Shown: positions 1-11,439, counted from the stretch's first letter. The stretch is DNA of 64,000 nucleotides from Coptis chinensis (GCA_015680905.1 CM027378.1:39467001-39531000), one strand, 5' to 3'. The notes: a model not told the origin generated them from the letters alone. Numbers and translations: made by a program.

Positions 1-1062
1 GAAATGAACGTAAGAAGTTTTTGGCCAGAGTTAAGCTATACTACTGAGATGAGTCCTACCTTTTTAAGTATTGTGCGGATCAGATTATTCGTTGTTGTAT
101 TCCCCAGTGGGAATTTAATGAGGTACTCTCATTCTACCATTAAATCCAATCATGGTGGTAGAAATATTTGACGTATGGGGCATTGATTTCATGGGTGCCT
201 TTCCAGTTTCCCATGTTTTCATTTATATTCTAGTTGTCGTGGACTACGTGTCTAAATGGATATAGGCCATGGCTTGCCGTAGCAATGACCATAAGACAGT
301 TGTGTTTTTCGTAAAAGAATATATTTTCTGTGCATTTCCAAGGCCATCATTAGTGATGGAGGAGCACATTTTTGCAACAGAGTTGTTGCATCACTAGTAA
401 AGAAGTATGGAGTTACACATAAGGTAGCAACTCCGTATCATCCACAAACTAGCGGACAAGTAGAAGTTTTTAATAGGGAAATCAAAAAGATCTTGGAAAC
501 AATCAGAAATCGATAGGAAAGATCGGGTCGGCGTCTATTTGATGCCTTATGGGCATATAGGACTGCTTTCAAAACTCCTATAGGTATGTCTCCCTTTAGA
601 CTTGTATTTGGAAAGCCTTGTCATTTGCCCGTTGAATTGGAGCACCGTGCTATGTGGGCTATAAAAAGCCTTAACTTTAATTTTGATGAGGCGGGTGTCA
701 AGCGCAAGTTGCAATTGAATGAACTTGAAGAAATCAGTAGCGACTCTTATGATCTCGCAAAGGATTATAAAGCTAACATGAAACGTGTTCATGATAAGCA
801 AATCTTGTGCAAAGAGTTTGTGGTAGGTCAAAAGGTCTTACTGTACAATTCCCATCTACATATTTTTTCAGGGAAATTAAAAACCCGTTAGTCTGGTCCT
901 TTTCTGGTTACTGAAGTCACCCCTTACGGGGCAATCACCTTGGTAAATCCCAAGGATAATAGTACCTTTCAAGTTAATGGCCAACGGTTGAAATATTTTC
1001 ACGAGCTATTGTCCCCTGATGTAGAGGAAGTCCTTTTACATTACCCTGTCTATGAGGACTAA
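1..1062 (+). pseudogene. Integrase region of element A (fossil)
   Basis: Remnant of the integrase that joins element cDNA to host DNA. The first ~140 bases match the zinc-binding region. The catalytic core follows: a GIDFMG-type segment near 185, SDGGAHF near 360, and a [12 protein letters not shown] segment near 445-470 carrying the catalytic glutamate region. The C-terminal part from 586 has [12 protein letters not shown] and then the [10 protein letters not shown] and VNGQRLKYF segments usual for the end of Athila-type pol. The homologous position in elements G and H has no such sequence. The region is degraded; the longest open stretch is 586-891. Confidence is high for the family and low for any function. 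Confidence 0.85.
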
Positions 1063-2079
1063 CCTTTTTCATTGGTGTACTTCCCTTCATTTTCATATAT
1101 TGGTAAGTGCACCACTTAGGTAACCGGGCCCTCCCTATGGATTGTGTGGCTGTAAGTACCGGATCCTAAGTCCACGGTTATCATAATTCACCTTTTCCAC
1201 TCTTTCATGTTTTCTCGGGTTTTGGGTCATGTCCCTCTATGGTGTGAATTATGCATTTAATGCTTTCTTGTTTTCTTATATTAAATTTTATTCATAAAAA
1301 AAAAAAAAAATCACAAACATAGTAAGTTAAGAAGTCTCAGGAATCTGACTTTAAAAGACCCACTTTTTAAAACAAATTTTCTCAACTCTGCGTATAAAAT
1401 TTGTTTGGGGGTGGGGTGTTCGTTCCATCCTGATTTATTCAACTCTTCAGTTGTGTTGGTTAGACAGTTTAATTGTATTACAATTTGGGTTGACATTATC
1501 TATGAAATTAGATTTTATTCGTTTGCATAACTTACGTTATGCACGTATTTTGAAGCATTTGCCATCTTCTTATATGTCACCAACGGTCGGACTAGAGCGT
1601 TTTATGGATCATTGGATTGGAAATTTTCTCCTGATCATTTCCATACCTCATTCGCAAAAATTGGCCCGATAACGAAGCGGCAATTTAAGTTTGAAGTTGT
1701 GCGAAATATCGAAAAATCAAAATCCGAAAATCAATTGGGCTTGGGCCCAACTTCGCGCGCACGTGCGTCTCTTTCCTTCACACCAACAGTCACGATTTCA
1801 TCTTCTTCAAACCGCCATTAACAAACTACAAAACTTCAAACACCTAACCTAAAAAAAAAAAAAGAAACCTAAATACACCCACACCCAAAGTTAAAACCCA
1901 CCCCAAATCTCCTCTTAACTACAACCACCTTCACCAACTTAAACAACCAAACACCACCAAAAATTCAAAAATTTCGACTGCCACCACCACCACCGCGCCA
2001 CCTGCCTTTATTTTTAGTTAGAGTGTTTCAAAACAGGTCCCCTACCTTATTCAAACCCACACATCTTATAAAAACTCCA
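1063..2079 (+). other. Leader between pol and ORF2 of element A
   Basis: Noncoding stretch with conserved blocks also found in C, G and H. GTAAGT-type donor-like sites lie near 1103 and 1152. A conserved block at about 1331-1352 contains GGAATCTGACTTTAAAAGACC with small variations between copies. A stem ACAAATTTT (1372-1380) pairs with AAAATTTGT (1396-1404) immediately before a G run (1407-1411) that resembles a polypurine tract. A GC-rich patch at 1735-1770 precedes a CACC-rich, C-rich leader that leads into the ORF2 start. Short open frames here have no recognisable product. Confidence 0.6.
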
Positions 2080-3217
2080 ATGGCTCAAAGACGTCGGATA
2101 TTATTCGAGCACGCTTTTCTTGCCGACCACTTCGCTACCGTTTTACGGTGTGAGATGGTTAGGAGAGATCTGGAGTGGTTTGTGGTACTTTCGACGAGAC
2201 GATTTTTACCACGAAGATTTGGTCCGAAAGTTTTATAGGAGGAGGGAGTTGAATGGGAATCGAATTTTTGTTAAGGTGGCTGGGAGGAGGAGAGAGGTTA
2301 CTACTGGGTTGTTGGCTGAGATTTTAGACATTCCACATAGACACCATCTCGATGCCACATTACAGGATTCCCAGTTTACTACTGTAGAACCTTTGATGAA
2401 TGCAACTGTTGCGGAAAGGAACTTTAATGCGAACTCGCATTGTGTTCATGATCGTCTCTCGAACCAACCACCGGCAAGAGAGCTTCGGTGGATTGGTAGG
2501 AATGTCATAGGGAAGGAGAAAGTCAGTGATATCGGTCTGAACTGCCTTCATGTTCTATGGATACTCGATCTAGGAGCAGAAGTATGAGTTCTGTATTTTG
2601 GAGTTTTTGCGTAACATGATTATGGGAGTTAGAAAGAGTATTGCATCTCTCCCTGTTTTGATAACGAAGATCATGATAACCTTGAGAGCGACTCCGAGGT
2701 CTGATAGGATTTTCCTGAAGGAGCACCGAAATCATCATATTTATACGGAGTGTATTTAGAGAGTTTGGAGGTTGCCTGAAGAGAGGGTAGTCGAGGAGAG
2801 AGTGACTCGGAGGATGAGGATGACACGGCATGTTTTGATGCCGATGCCTTGACGAGGTGTAGGAAGGATGCAGAATGGATGACTGTGATTCACCGTGGCA
2901 TGCGTTCTCTCAATACTGTTTGTGAAGACCTCCGAATTTGGCAGGCTACCATGCATCATAACTTCGAGACTCGTGCCCGGCGCGAGGATGAGCGGTGGGA
3001 ACAGATGAGGGCCTAGATGGAAGCTCAGCGCCAGTTCCGAGATGACATGCTTGCACGCTTCCCACCCCAGGGGGGTTCTTTTTCGGAGGAGCAGTCTGTG
3101 AGGCACGAGCGTCATCGCCGCAAGACGGATGGCTCTGGCCCATCAGAAGCCTAAGGGCCATCTGCTTCTTGAGCACATTCCACTACTAGCAGCGAGTGGT
3201 TTAGGGATCTAATGAGT
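2080..3217 (+). pseudogene. ORF2 of element A (fossil, unknown function)
   Basis: First extra ORF downstream of pol, in the position often called env-like in Athila elements. The start is the ATG of MAQRRRIL, which also begins ORF2 in G and H. The central part has a conserved KVSDIGLNCLH block and a PLPVLIT block; the C-terminal third is acidic and then charged with a DLRxxQATxHHNFE segment and a likely coiled coil (REDERWEQM). I see no signal peptide, transmembrane segment or furin-like site, so the name env is not supported. It may be a distant relative of the domain annotated as putative plant transposon protein; this is a recollection I could not test. The copy is broken. Confidence 0.65.
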
Positions 3218-4112
3218 TGATTTGTTTTATTGTATTTTTTTTTATTTAGTACGGATGTAAAAAGATTAGTTCAGTAATTAAATTTGAATTTGGTTGTCGT
3301 ATGTTATTTGGAATTCAATTTTAATATAAGTTGGTTAATTTCGAATTATGCGTTGTTTTTATCATTAATCCCACCTTCCCGAATTGTTTGGGGGTGGTAT
3401 TATTTAGCCTAGCATAATTCGTTATATGATCATCTATTTTAAGAAGTTGTTTTGGAGTGAGGGTTGAGAATATTGCCGATATGGGTATCAATATAAATAG
3501 ATATTATTTTAGGATGAAATCTCGATAAAATTAGGCAGTATCTAACCTAAATTCAACCTAAAATATATTAGGTTTGTTTTGGAATAGAGAATATGGGTTG
3601 TTTCCGTTTTCGATTTTTGAAATTTTATTATTTCTGGCAATTGCCTTAAAACTTTTTGGTAACTTCCCGAGTTGTTTTAGCAATTTAAATCCTATAAAAA
3701 TTGCATTCATTCTACACTCACAACCCCAACTACATCTCACATTCATCTCTCACGTTTCACTCCCACTTTACCTTATTTTTCCTTCACACTTCGCCTATCG
3801 GCTCGAGTGCACTCAAGGCTCTGCAGGAGCCACACCGCACTCTACTCAAATTTCAAACCAAATACCTACGCCCAAAAACACTGGAATTCCAGTTTTCATC
3901 AGGAGCGCCACCCGCGCCCATCCCATGCTAACAGTGAGCACACCCTGCGCCCAAGTGCCTGGACCTCAAATATCACCAGAGCGCCACCCGCGCCCATCCC
4001 AGACATAGCTTGAGCGCACCCTGCGCCCTGACCCCTGTGGGCACCGAAAATTTCCAGTTTTCCGAGGGTTGTTCCAGGATCCTTCGCATCTTTTCCAGCA
4101 AGTTTATTGGGG
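3218..4112 (+). other. Leader between ORF2 and ORF3 of element A
   Basis: Noncoding spacer. It has a CCCACC to GGGTGG pair around a G run near 3372-3394, resembling the polypurine tracts elsewhere in the family. After an AT-rich part, the motif AAACACTGGAATTCC lies at 3876-3890, followed by GC-rich GAGCGC and GCGCCC repeats. The same module occurs before ORF3 in G and H and in the 5' gag leaders of G, H and C. Short open frames in this spacer look like chance readings of the C-rich repeat. Confidence 0.6.
3903..4054 (+). repeat. Tandem repeat, 76-bp unit, about two copies
   Basis: GAGCGCCACCCGCGCCCATC begins at 3903 and again at 3979, giving a 76-base period; the second half of each unit also matches (GAGC(A/G)CACCCTGCGCCC). 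It sits in the ORF3 leader. A 74-bp tandem repeat of related composition lies in the 5' leader of element C. Confidence 0.8.
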
Positions 4113-5038
4113 ATGACATTCCCTCATATCATATCGGAACAGTCATTTGAAGATTTATTCCAAAGTGACACCTATGGTGCGTGGTTTCGCGAAGTGATCG
4201 TTCTAGCAGGATGGGAGCCATTATTGGTAAGTCCTGATGAACTTTATTCTCCCGCACTTACATCTTATTTTTATGATAACTGTAAGTTCTTTGACAGACC
4301 AGATGGAGAACAAGTGTTCTCCATCACCATTGGGGATGAACCAATGGAAATTTCCAGGTTCTTGATAGCCTTTGTGCTTGGACTTGCTATGCCGGCCGAA
4401 ATACAAGACTCATGGGCCTATTTGATAGATAATATGCACATGTATAACTATGATGATTTGCATGAGTATTATGGGGCATGAATCTTTAGGATAGAGGACC
4501 AAGGGGATTATAACGTCGCCCTTGGTAGCCTGTCTATGAACGTGGGCACTGGTATGTTTTGGATTATGCTCAACATTAGAGGGGAATGACCTTATTCTTC
4601 TGTAAATGACGAAACTTGTGATATTTTCCTTGCTTTAGCTGGGGGACGTACACTCTACGATATTCCCCAGACCTTAATGTCTAGTTTAGCCCGAGCCCAT
4701 GGCAAGAGGCATGAGTACCTTCTTATGCCTGTTTTAATTTGCCGTATAATGCTATGTTTCTTCCCTGTTTTTTGTGCCCGTTTCATAGATTGGGTTACAT
4801 TGTGAGACCCACCGATTATATTATTCGATCGTTCTGTGCAATGACTTGGCAAGGGTGGAGGATACAACCTCATCAGGTTGTGCCTTACACCCCATCCAAC
4901 CAAGTAGCACTTGACAGGTTAGCTATAGTAGACGATAAGTGGCGTGAAGCCTGACAAATTACCATGGCGTGGCAGGATGCGAAGGAACCTCATTTCTTTA
5001 TTAAGGATGAAGAGGGAAATGAGGAGGACAATGTTTAA
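4113..5038 (+). pseudogene. ORF3 of element A (fossil, unknown function)
   Basis: Second extra ORF. The ATG at 4113 (MTFPHI) aligns with MTSPT at the ORF3 start in G and H. Visible blocks are SFEDLFQS with YGAWF near the N terminus, RPDGEQVFSI, FVLGLAMPAEIQD, an MFWIML hydrophobic stretch, LMSSLARAHG, a second hydrophobic stretch (IMLCFFPVF) and an acidic C terminus. The two hydrophobic stretches could be membrane-associated or a buried core; I cannot decide. The segment LMPVLI..IML resembles PLPVLIT.IML of ORF2, so ORF2 and ORF3 may be old duplicates. The reading frame is interrupted in this copy. Confidence 0.6.
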
Positions 5039-5050
5039 ACGGGAGTGCAG

Positions 5051-5187
5051 GTAAGTTTTTATTTCAGTTAGTGTCTGCTTATGTCTGGAGCAAATTTGTT
5101 TCTCATTAACCCCATTACGGGTGGAACTCCTATAGAGTTGCGTCAGTTTTCTTTTCTATATTAGTATGTTATAACCTTGTTTTGCAG
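5051..5187 (+). other. Candidate intron after ORF3 of element A
   Basis: A consensus donor (CAG then GTAAGT) at 5051 and a consensus acceptor after a T-rich tract (TTTTGCAG) ending at 5187 bound 137 bases. The same pair is conserved in G (47725-47861, also 137 bases) and H (61539-61672). It follows the ORF3 stop. Spliced transcripts are known in the Athila lineage (for example barley Bagy-2), so splicing here is plausible but not proved. Confidence 0.55.
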
Positions 5188-6825
5188 ATGTTCCGGAATT
5201 TCACGCATTTCAATGGTATTTTCCTACCCTATTTATTTAAAATACTTTGAGGATAAAGCATGCTTCTTGTTTTGGGGCATAGAAACACATGTAATTAAGG
5301 CATATGTTAGGATATAGATATGTATAATATGCACTTGTTTTCTAGCTAAAAAAATTCAAAATTTTTAAAAATATAAATAAAAAGTATGCTATACACTTAG
5401 GAACATTGGTATTGTTTTCTTTCTCTATGTTCTCAATAATCTAGAAGTCTCACGTAGCTTTTGCATTAGAATAGTTTTTAGAAACTTAGGCTAATATGTA
5501 GGTAATAATCCTTGCATCCATCTATAAATATGTTACATGAGTATCTATGATTGTTGGCCGTAAGTTTCTGAAATCTAGGCTAGAATACTTATTCTACAAA
5601 TCCTGTGAGAATATAGCCTAAGGCCTTATATGAGTGAAACATTTGAGAAATGACACATAGAAGAAGTAAAATCCGGATAGAGAAATCACACGTCCACTTG
5701 CTTGATCACTATACCATATCCTAAGCGAGAATTTAGGCCCTCTTTGGATTGATATAGCCAGAAATTCTAACCTATGAATTATTTTCCGCTAGTCGCCCCT
5801 CTGAGCTTGTCTTTAGCCTTTCATAAACCACAAATCCTTTACCCTGTTACAAAACAAAACAAAATAAAAAATCAACCTACCCAATTCTTTGAATAAGTTT
5901 GAGAATAGAGATGAAGAATAGAAAAGAGAATAACCTTTGAAATCAAGAATTCGTTAGTCGCTTTCGAAGAGAAAAGTAAGTTTCCATCCAAATAAAATAA
6001 AAATAAAATAAAAAAAATAAAATAAAAGGAAATAAAGAGTTAGAACTCCAAAAATAGAATCAAGGAGTCAAAAGCCAAAGAAAAAGAAAATGAAAAATTT
6101 GGCTAAGGATGGAAACAAAGTGTAGAAGCAAAAGTAAAGAATAAGGTTTTCTCTAGTTACACAATATGAAGACTCTATTATTTCAGATTTGTTCTCTTTA
6201 AATATCCATTTTCTTCATTCTTAAACCATCTCCTAATCCCCGCAACACCTAATAAAGACCTCTAGTTCAATTAGGAATAGGTTAGTGTGATAGTAAGTTG
6301 CAGATGTGTTTGATCGATTCCGGCTTCCTTGTTTGTCATTGAGTTTGTAAGGTAAAGTGTGCCCACTGCACACTGGAGTAGCGAAACTTGAGCGGAAAAA
6401 TCAAAGTGGTTTTTGTCTTGACATTTAGGTGAGGACCTACTTAAGGACGTTATTCCGAGTTTTCAGAAACGGACCTGCTAGTTCATCTCATAGTATTACT
6501 CATTGTAAATATATTTATTTGTAGATGATAGATTATTATGCATATATTAGCTTAGGTTTCGACTTGATTATTCTGTATTCATTGCTAGTGAGATATAAAG
6601 ATAATTGAGACATAGATAAGGAAACAATAGTTTAATTTCTGAGTCGTTGTAGTATAGATGAAGTTTGTGAGTACCTTCACTGGAAAACTCTCACGAGGCT
6701 ATAACTCGTCCACTAGGGAATTCCTAGTGGTTTAAGGCCTTGTTGCATATGGTCAATGCAATCGCACTCGGCGAAACGAGATTAGTTAGAACTCCATTTT
6801 TGGTTACTTATGCTAATTTATCATA
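5188..6825 (+). other. 3' noncoding region of element A
   Basis: About 1.6 kb with no credible ORF but strong similarity to the same region of B, G and H. It starts with a hairpin of CTTTG (5245-5249), AGGA and TAAAG (5254-5258), then a G run near 5265, i.e. an internal polypurine-like site. A-rich stretches occur at 5980-6060. A 15-base match to the 5' end of plant tRNA-Asp lies at 6643-6657. The block that follows (6680-6790) is also highly conserved between copies. Confidence 0.6.
6643..6657 (+). other. tRNA-Asp 5'-end-like sequence
   Basis: GTCGTTGTAGTATAG matches, from memory, the first 15 bases of plant tRNA-Asp(GUC). Copies: G 49382-49396 (15/15), H 63150-63164 (14/15), B 15160-15174 (13/15). 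The rest does not fold as a tRNA by eye, so it is not a tRNA gene. Confidence 0.45.
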
Positions 6826-6864
6826 TTTGCTTGAGGACAAGCAAAATGTTGTTTGGGGGTAGTT
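6826..6864 (+). promoter_or_regulatory. Hairpin and polypurine tract of element A
   Basis: TTTGCTTG (6826-6833) and CAAGCAAA (6838-6845) form a perfect 8-bp stem with loop AGGA. A G-rich tract (TTTGGGGGT, 6852-6860) follows and ends just before the LTR. In this class the polypurine tract primes plus-strand DNA synthesis. The same arrangement is present in B, G and H. Confidence 0.75.
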
Positions 6865-8358
6865 TGATAAGAGCCCAAAACTGTAGTTTTAACCCCTTAA
6901 TAATACTACTTTTAGACCAATTATGCGAGTAATAAATAAGAGTTAATGCTAATTACGTGATTTTATGTATTTCGGGCATGGAACTCAATTATGTGCAGAA
7001 ATGTGCCACTTTGGCGTTATAAAGGAGCAAAGGGGTTGGTTACTAAGAAGTTATGTGATAAAGGCCAAGATTCAAGGAGACAAAGCCTTTATGAAGCTCG
7101 GTCAAAAGCTGAAAAGTCAACACGGGCAGAAATAGTGCACAAGTTAGCAGAACTTCCGAAGACCATATCTTTGGACTCAAGCCTCGGATTTGGGCCTATC
7201 TTATGTCAAAACGACCGGCTCGGAAAGAGCTTTCCAATGTTCTAAGCCTTAACCCAATTAGAAGAGCAAAAGTGGACAAAAAGTCTGCTGAAGTCAAAGC
7301 TAGTTGAAACGGGCTCAGTGGACTGAAGAAATTGGGCTTTGGGCTCGATTTTCCAGCCCAAAACATGAGACCTCAGCCCATGCACGAAATTGTGGATCTG
7401 GTCTCCTTCTTTATATAAAACAAGACTTAGCTCTTAAGAAAGATATAGTTAGATAGCTTAGAATAGAAAGTAGCCATTAAAATAGCTTGTAGATCTAGTT
7501 TTTGAATTGAATTAGTTAAATTAATTAGTTTCATACATTGTTTTAGATTAGTTATTTGGGAATGATTGTTCTTCATTGATTAGATAAATAAAATAGTAGT
7601 TCTTGATCATTTCGATTTTGCCATTTAAATTTGTAGATCTAAGTTCAATTCTTGTTGTTATTCCATTCTTAGTATTAATTAGATTTGAAATATTATTAGT
7701 TAAAATTAGTAAAGTTCAAATCTTTATATTATGTCTAGTTTTAATTCAATGGGAAATGATAGTTTGATGAATCAAGGCTAAACCTCCATTAGAGGGGTTT
7801 GATGAAGCCTCGATGAAAACTTGATTGTGTAGTATAGAATCGTTGTAAGAATCTATTCCACTCTAGAAGGTCCTTGATTCGCCATGAGAATGGGTGGACG
7901 ACCTCACATACTAGTTATGAATTGGTAGAAATGCCATGTATAATTAGGGATTAGAACAACCAATTCTTACCGTGAGAACGTAAGAATTGGTATACAACAA
8001 ATCTACGCTAGTTTATTAAGTTGGATTCAAGGTGGAATCAAATTCCCCTAATTCTTTATCTAGATTCAACTCTTAGCAATTTGTCATTTCGTTATTCGTA
8101 GCTTGTTATTTGAATTCACATCGTAGTATAAATGCCACCATTACTCTCATTAGACTTTGGATAGACTCGACAATTGTAGAAAACTTGAATGTTAAAGGAC
8201 TAGGAGTGGAACGAATCTTCTATTCTAAATCTACGTCAATAGATTCGAGAGTAGAAAACAAATATCTTTGATAAGTAACAGTTCAGTTTATAGTTTTACT
8301 TGCGTTTAGAGTCTCATCGCTTTATTTGTGAGTAAGACTATCTTTTTACGGTTTTTCA
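6865..8358 (+). repeat. 3' LTR of element A
   Basis: Begins TGATAAGAGCC directly after the polypurine tract and ends near TTTTTCA before unrelated antisense sequence. It aligns along its length with the LTRs of G and H. A TATA box (TATATAAAA) lies at 7412-7420. A two-tier hairpin with outer stem AGGCT (7775-7779) and AGCCT (7806-7810) lies in the downstream half. The right end is set by loss of similarity and is good to a few bases. The only long frame, at 6991-7245, is not conserved as protein. Confidence 0.85.
7412..7420 (+). promoter_or_regulatory. TATA box of the LTR of element A
   Basis: TATATAAAA follows a conserved block (CCCATGCACGA) that also precedes the TATA box in the LTRs of G and H. 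It marks the likely end of U3. Confidence 0.6.
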
Positions 8359-9445
8359 ACACGCTTGTACTACGCATTGTCAGAGGGCATGCGCGCACAA
8401 GATTTTTCAATAATGTCAGTAAAGGTTCAGAGATGCGGAGGCAGAGAAGATAGAAGAAAAACGTGATTTGGTGTTTAAAAGGGGGTCACGTGCGAGGCAC
8501 ATGACCGCGTAGGGTTTTTAGTTATTGGGCCAAAGCCCAAAACAAAACAGATAATACCTATCCTGTCTTTATGCCTTGTAAACTTAAAACTGAAATACCT
8601 GATTCGTTAACGGTCCGATTTTTGTGAATGAGCTATGAAAACGATCATCAAAGAAAGTACAATCCAATGATCTATAAAAAAACTTAAATCTAACCGTGGC
8701 TGATATATAAAAAAAAATAGAAAATGCCTCGAAGTGAGTGAATGACATAAGTTATGTGATCAAAAGAAATCTAAATTCATAGATAGTGTCAACCCGAATC
8801 AAAATACGACTAAACGACATAAATAACAAGAATAGGAAGTTGAGATATCAAGAAAGGAAAAACCAAACACCCCACCCCCAAACAAATTTTTGAAAACATG
8901 GTGTAGAAAATTTGTTTAAACACGTGGGTCGTTTAAAGTCAGATTCCCGAGACTTCCTAGATTACTAGTTGTATGGTTTTAATAATTTTTATTTTTTATG
9001 AATAAGGTTTAATAGAAAGGAAAATAATAAAGAAATAAAAACATAATTCACACCATAGAGAAACATGAGTCAAAAACGGAGAAAACATGCAAGAGGGGAA
9101 AACGTGAATTATGATAAACGTGGACTTAGGATCCGGTACTTACAACCACACACTCTAAATAGAGGGCCTGGTTATCTTAATGGTGCACTACCAAAATATA
9201 AGAGTGGAATGGAGTACACCAAAAAAGAAAATGAGTCTTTTATAGTTAAATACTCGAGACATTATCTAATATATATATAAATAACCTACACTTACCATAT
9301 CAACAACCAAAATAGTTGAGGATCATGCCATAAATAATTATCATAGAAAACACATCCAAACACAATCAAACACCATGATATCCCATGATATGGCCTAGCG
9401 GAATGAGAGTGAATATTGATGGATCTAGCACCTAACCTAGCATGA
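8359..9445 (-). mobile_element. Distal fragment of element C (ORF2 leader and domain tail)
   Basis: Antisense copy of the stretch between the end of the protease-linked domain and ORF2. The reverse complement matches G 43560-44500: the tail of the domain (9290-9440), the GGAATCTGACTTTAAAAGACC block (about 8935-8960), the A/T stem with its G run (8874-8915) and the GC-rich leader (8470-8530). Short plus-strand frames in this stretch are antisense readings and not genes. Confidence 0.75.
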
Positions 9446-10641
9446 TGATAAGAGCCCTAAACTGTAGTTTTAACCCCTTTAATAATATCGCTTTTGACCA
9501 ATTATGTGATTAATAAGTAAGAGTTAGTACTACTATCGAGTTCTTATGTATTTTAGGTATTGTAGTCGAATATGTGTAGAAATGCGCCCATTTTGCGAGA
9601 TAAAGGAGCAAGGGTTGGTTGCTAATAAATTCTGTGATTAAAGGTCAAGATTCAAGGAGGAAAAACCTTTTTAAAGCCTGGTCAAAGCTGAAAAGTGAAA
9701 GTCAACGCGGGCAAAAACAGCGCACAAAAGTCAGTAGAACTTCCGAAGGCCGTATCTTTGGGCTTAGACATCAGAATTGGGCCTACATTATGTCAATACG
9801 ACCGACTCAGAAAGAGCTTTCCAATGGTCTAAGACTTGACCTAATCAGAGGAGCAGAAGTGGGCGAAAAGTCTATAAAAGTCAAATCTAGCTGAAAAGGC
9901 CTCTGTGGACTGAAGAAATTGGGTTTTGGGCTCGATTTTCCGGCCCAAAACATGGCTCCTCAGCCCATGCACGAAAATGTGGATCTGGTCTCTTCTATTT
10001 GTATGGAGAAGACTTAGCTCTTCAGGATAGTTAGATCTAGATTAGAAAATTAGATTAAACTCTATTAATTAGTTAGAATAGCTAGTTTTAGATCTAGTTT
10101 TTACCTTCAATTAATTAGTGTTAGAACAAAGTAGATTATTATTTAGAATCACTATTAGTTTTATAATAAAGTATTAGTTTTTATTTCAATTTAGTTATTG
10201 ATTAAATTCTTATTTAGTTTTAGTTGTTTTAAATTCATAAATTAGGTTGTCTTCATTTTGATTATTAGACTATTGTTAAAATTAGATTTATAAAATTTAA
10301 ATTAGTTATTAAATTATGACTTGTTATTATTGTTCTTGCGTTAGGAATGATAGTATAATGATATTAGGCTAAAACCTCCATTAGAGGAGGTTAAGGAAGC
10401 CATGTGAGGATGATTGCTTGTTAGAATAGTTGTTATTTAGAATAGAAATTTCACATCTCATTACTCTCACCATTGTTCCTTGTGTTTGATTAATTGAATT
10501 CATTTATGTCTTGCTAGATTAAAAGTGGAACGATTCCGTACTCTATTAATTGCATGAATATATATGTGAGAGTAGGAAATAAATAATTGATACTGTAAGA
10601 AATAAGTTAGAGTAATCTAGTTGAGTTTTTACGAGTTATCA
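9446..10641 (+). repeat. 5' LTR of element B
   Basis: Starts TGATAAGAGCC and ends TTATCA, two bases before the primer site. Its U3 half resembles the LTRs of A and G, while its last ~270 bases match the 3' LTR of B closely. It is shorter than the 3' LTR because a block of roughly 240 bases in the U5 part is missing. The conserved hairpin is at about 10367-10401. Confidence 0.85.
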
Positions 10642-10643
10642 AA

Positions 10644-10661
10644 TGGCGCCGCTGCCATCTT
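10644..10661 (+). promoter_or_regulatory. Primer binding site of element B (tRNA-Asp)
   Basis: TGGCGCCGCTGCC matches the start of TGGCGCCGTTGCCGGGGA, the complement of the plant tRNA-Asp 3' end, with one difference in the first 13 bases. It lies two bases after the LTR. Confidence 0.75.
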
Positions 10662-11439
10662 AATCTCGTTCAAGACAAGAATTCAATTGCTTGAATTCAA
10701 GGGGCAATCCCCCATTCTCTACCTACCCACCCTTTTCATTTTTCTTTCTTTTTTCTCATATTTTTGTTACTGCTCACTGTTTTAAGCACAGGGACGCACG
10801 CCTTCCATTTTGCCTTGTTCAGAGCGCGCCCGCCCTCCCTTGTGTCTGCGGAATCACAGAGAAAAATACTGCGGTAAAGGCTACTTGATAGACGTCTTAG
10901 CAAACTACTGTAAAAATTTCAAATTTTTTGGAGAGCGCGACCCGCGCCCATACAAGGCAAAGTTTGAGCACTAACTGCGCCAAAACATCAGAAACTTCGA
11001 AGTTCTACCTCGAAGCGAGTCGCTCTTCTTCACAGCAAATTCTAAGCCGCCCACCGCCCTGCGCTCAACTCACTGAAAATTGCCTCGTGCACGAAGCGTG
11101 ACTGCGCTTCTTCACAGCAAATTTCGAAGATCCCGCGCCCTCTTCTGGAGCAGCCCGATTTTCACAGGTCAGTCCAAACTTCCATTTCTTCAAGTTATTC
11201 GGTGTTTCTAACTTCTTCAATACACTGAGATTGTGTATACAAGACGCTATTCATACGCGTAGCAAGGAGGCATTCAAGTACTTCTTCTTCCACTCCTCGC
11301 CTCTTCTGTCAGACGAGTTTCAATTCTAGTATAATAAGGCTTGTTTATCGTAAACGTCAACGTACATGCCTATCTAGAAATTTATAGTTAGAGTTTTGTT
11401 TGTATATTAATTGTCCTATAATATATTTGTAAAACCAAT
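10662..11439 (+). other. 5' leader of element B
   Basis: Noncoding leader homologous to the gag leaders of G and H. GC-rich GAGCGC and GCGCCC motifs are at 10920-10990 and 11040-11145. A block near 11235-11300 (ACAAGACGCTATTCA, CAAGGAGGCATTCAAGTA) is shared with the leaders of C, G and H. No gag core follows. The open frame at 10691-10888 is low-complexity and unlikely to be a protein. Confidence 0.6.

Larger units (their letters stand above)
1..8358 (+). mobile_element. Element A: Athila-type Ty3/gypsy LTR element, 3' part
   Basis: This is the 3' portion of an Athila-lineage Ty3/gypsy element; its 5' LTR, gag and most of pol lie left of the window. Parts in order are the integrase relic, an ORF2 leader, ORF2, an ORF3 leader, ORF3, a candidate intron, a long noncoding tail, a hairpin plus polypurine tract and a 3' LTR. 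The lineage call rests on the integrase C-terminal motif [14 protein letters not shown], which I know from Athila-clade integrases. The coding parts are broken in several places. The 3' LTR runs directly into an antisense fragment of element C, so A probably inserted into C; the other side of that junction is outside the window. Age cannot be estimated from one LTR. Confidence 0.85.

Noticed and set aside
1407-1420. G-quadruplex as the purpose of the G runs
   Set aside because: Most runs are single tracts of four to six G with only short GG neighbours; the hairpin plus polypurine pattern explains them better.
6643-6720. A tRNA-Asp gene
   Set aside because: Only the first 15 bases match; no anticodon arm, T-loop or acceptor partner can be fitted by eye.
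8359-9445. Independent small gene at 9065-9280
   Set aside because: The reverse complement aligns with the ORF2 leader of G and H, so it is an antisense fragment of element C.
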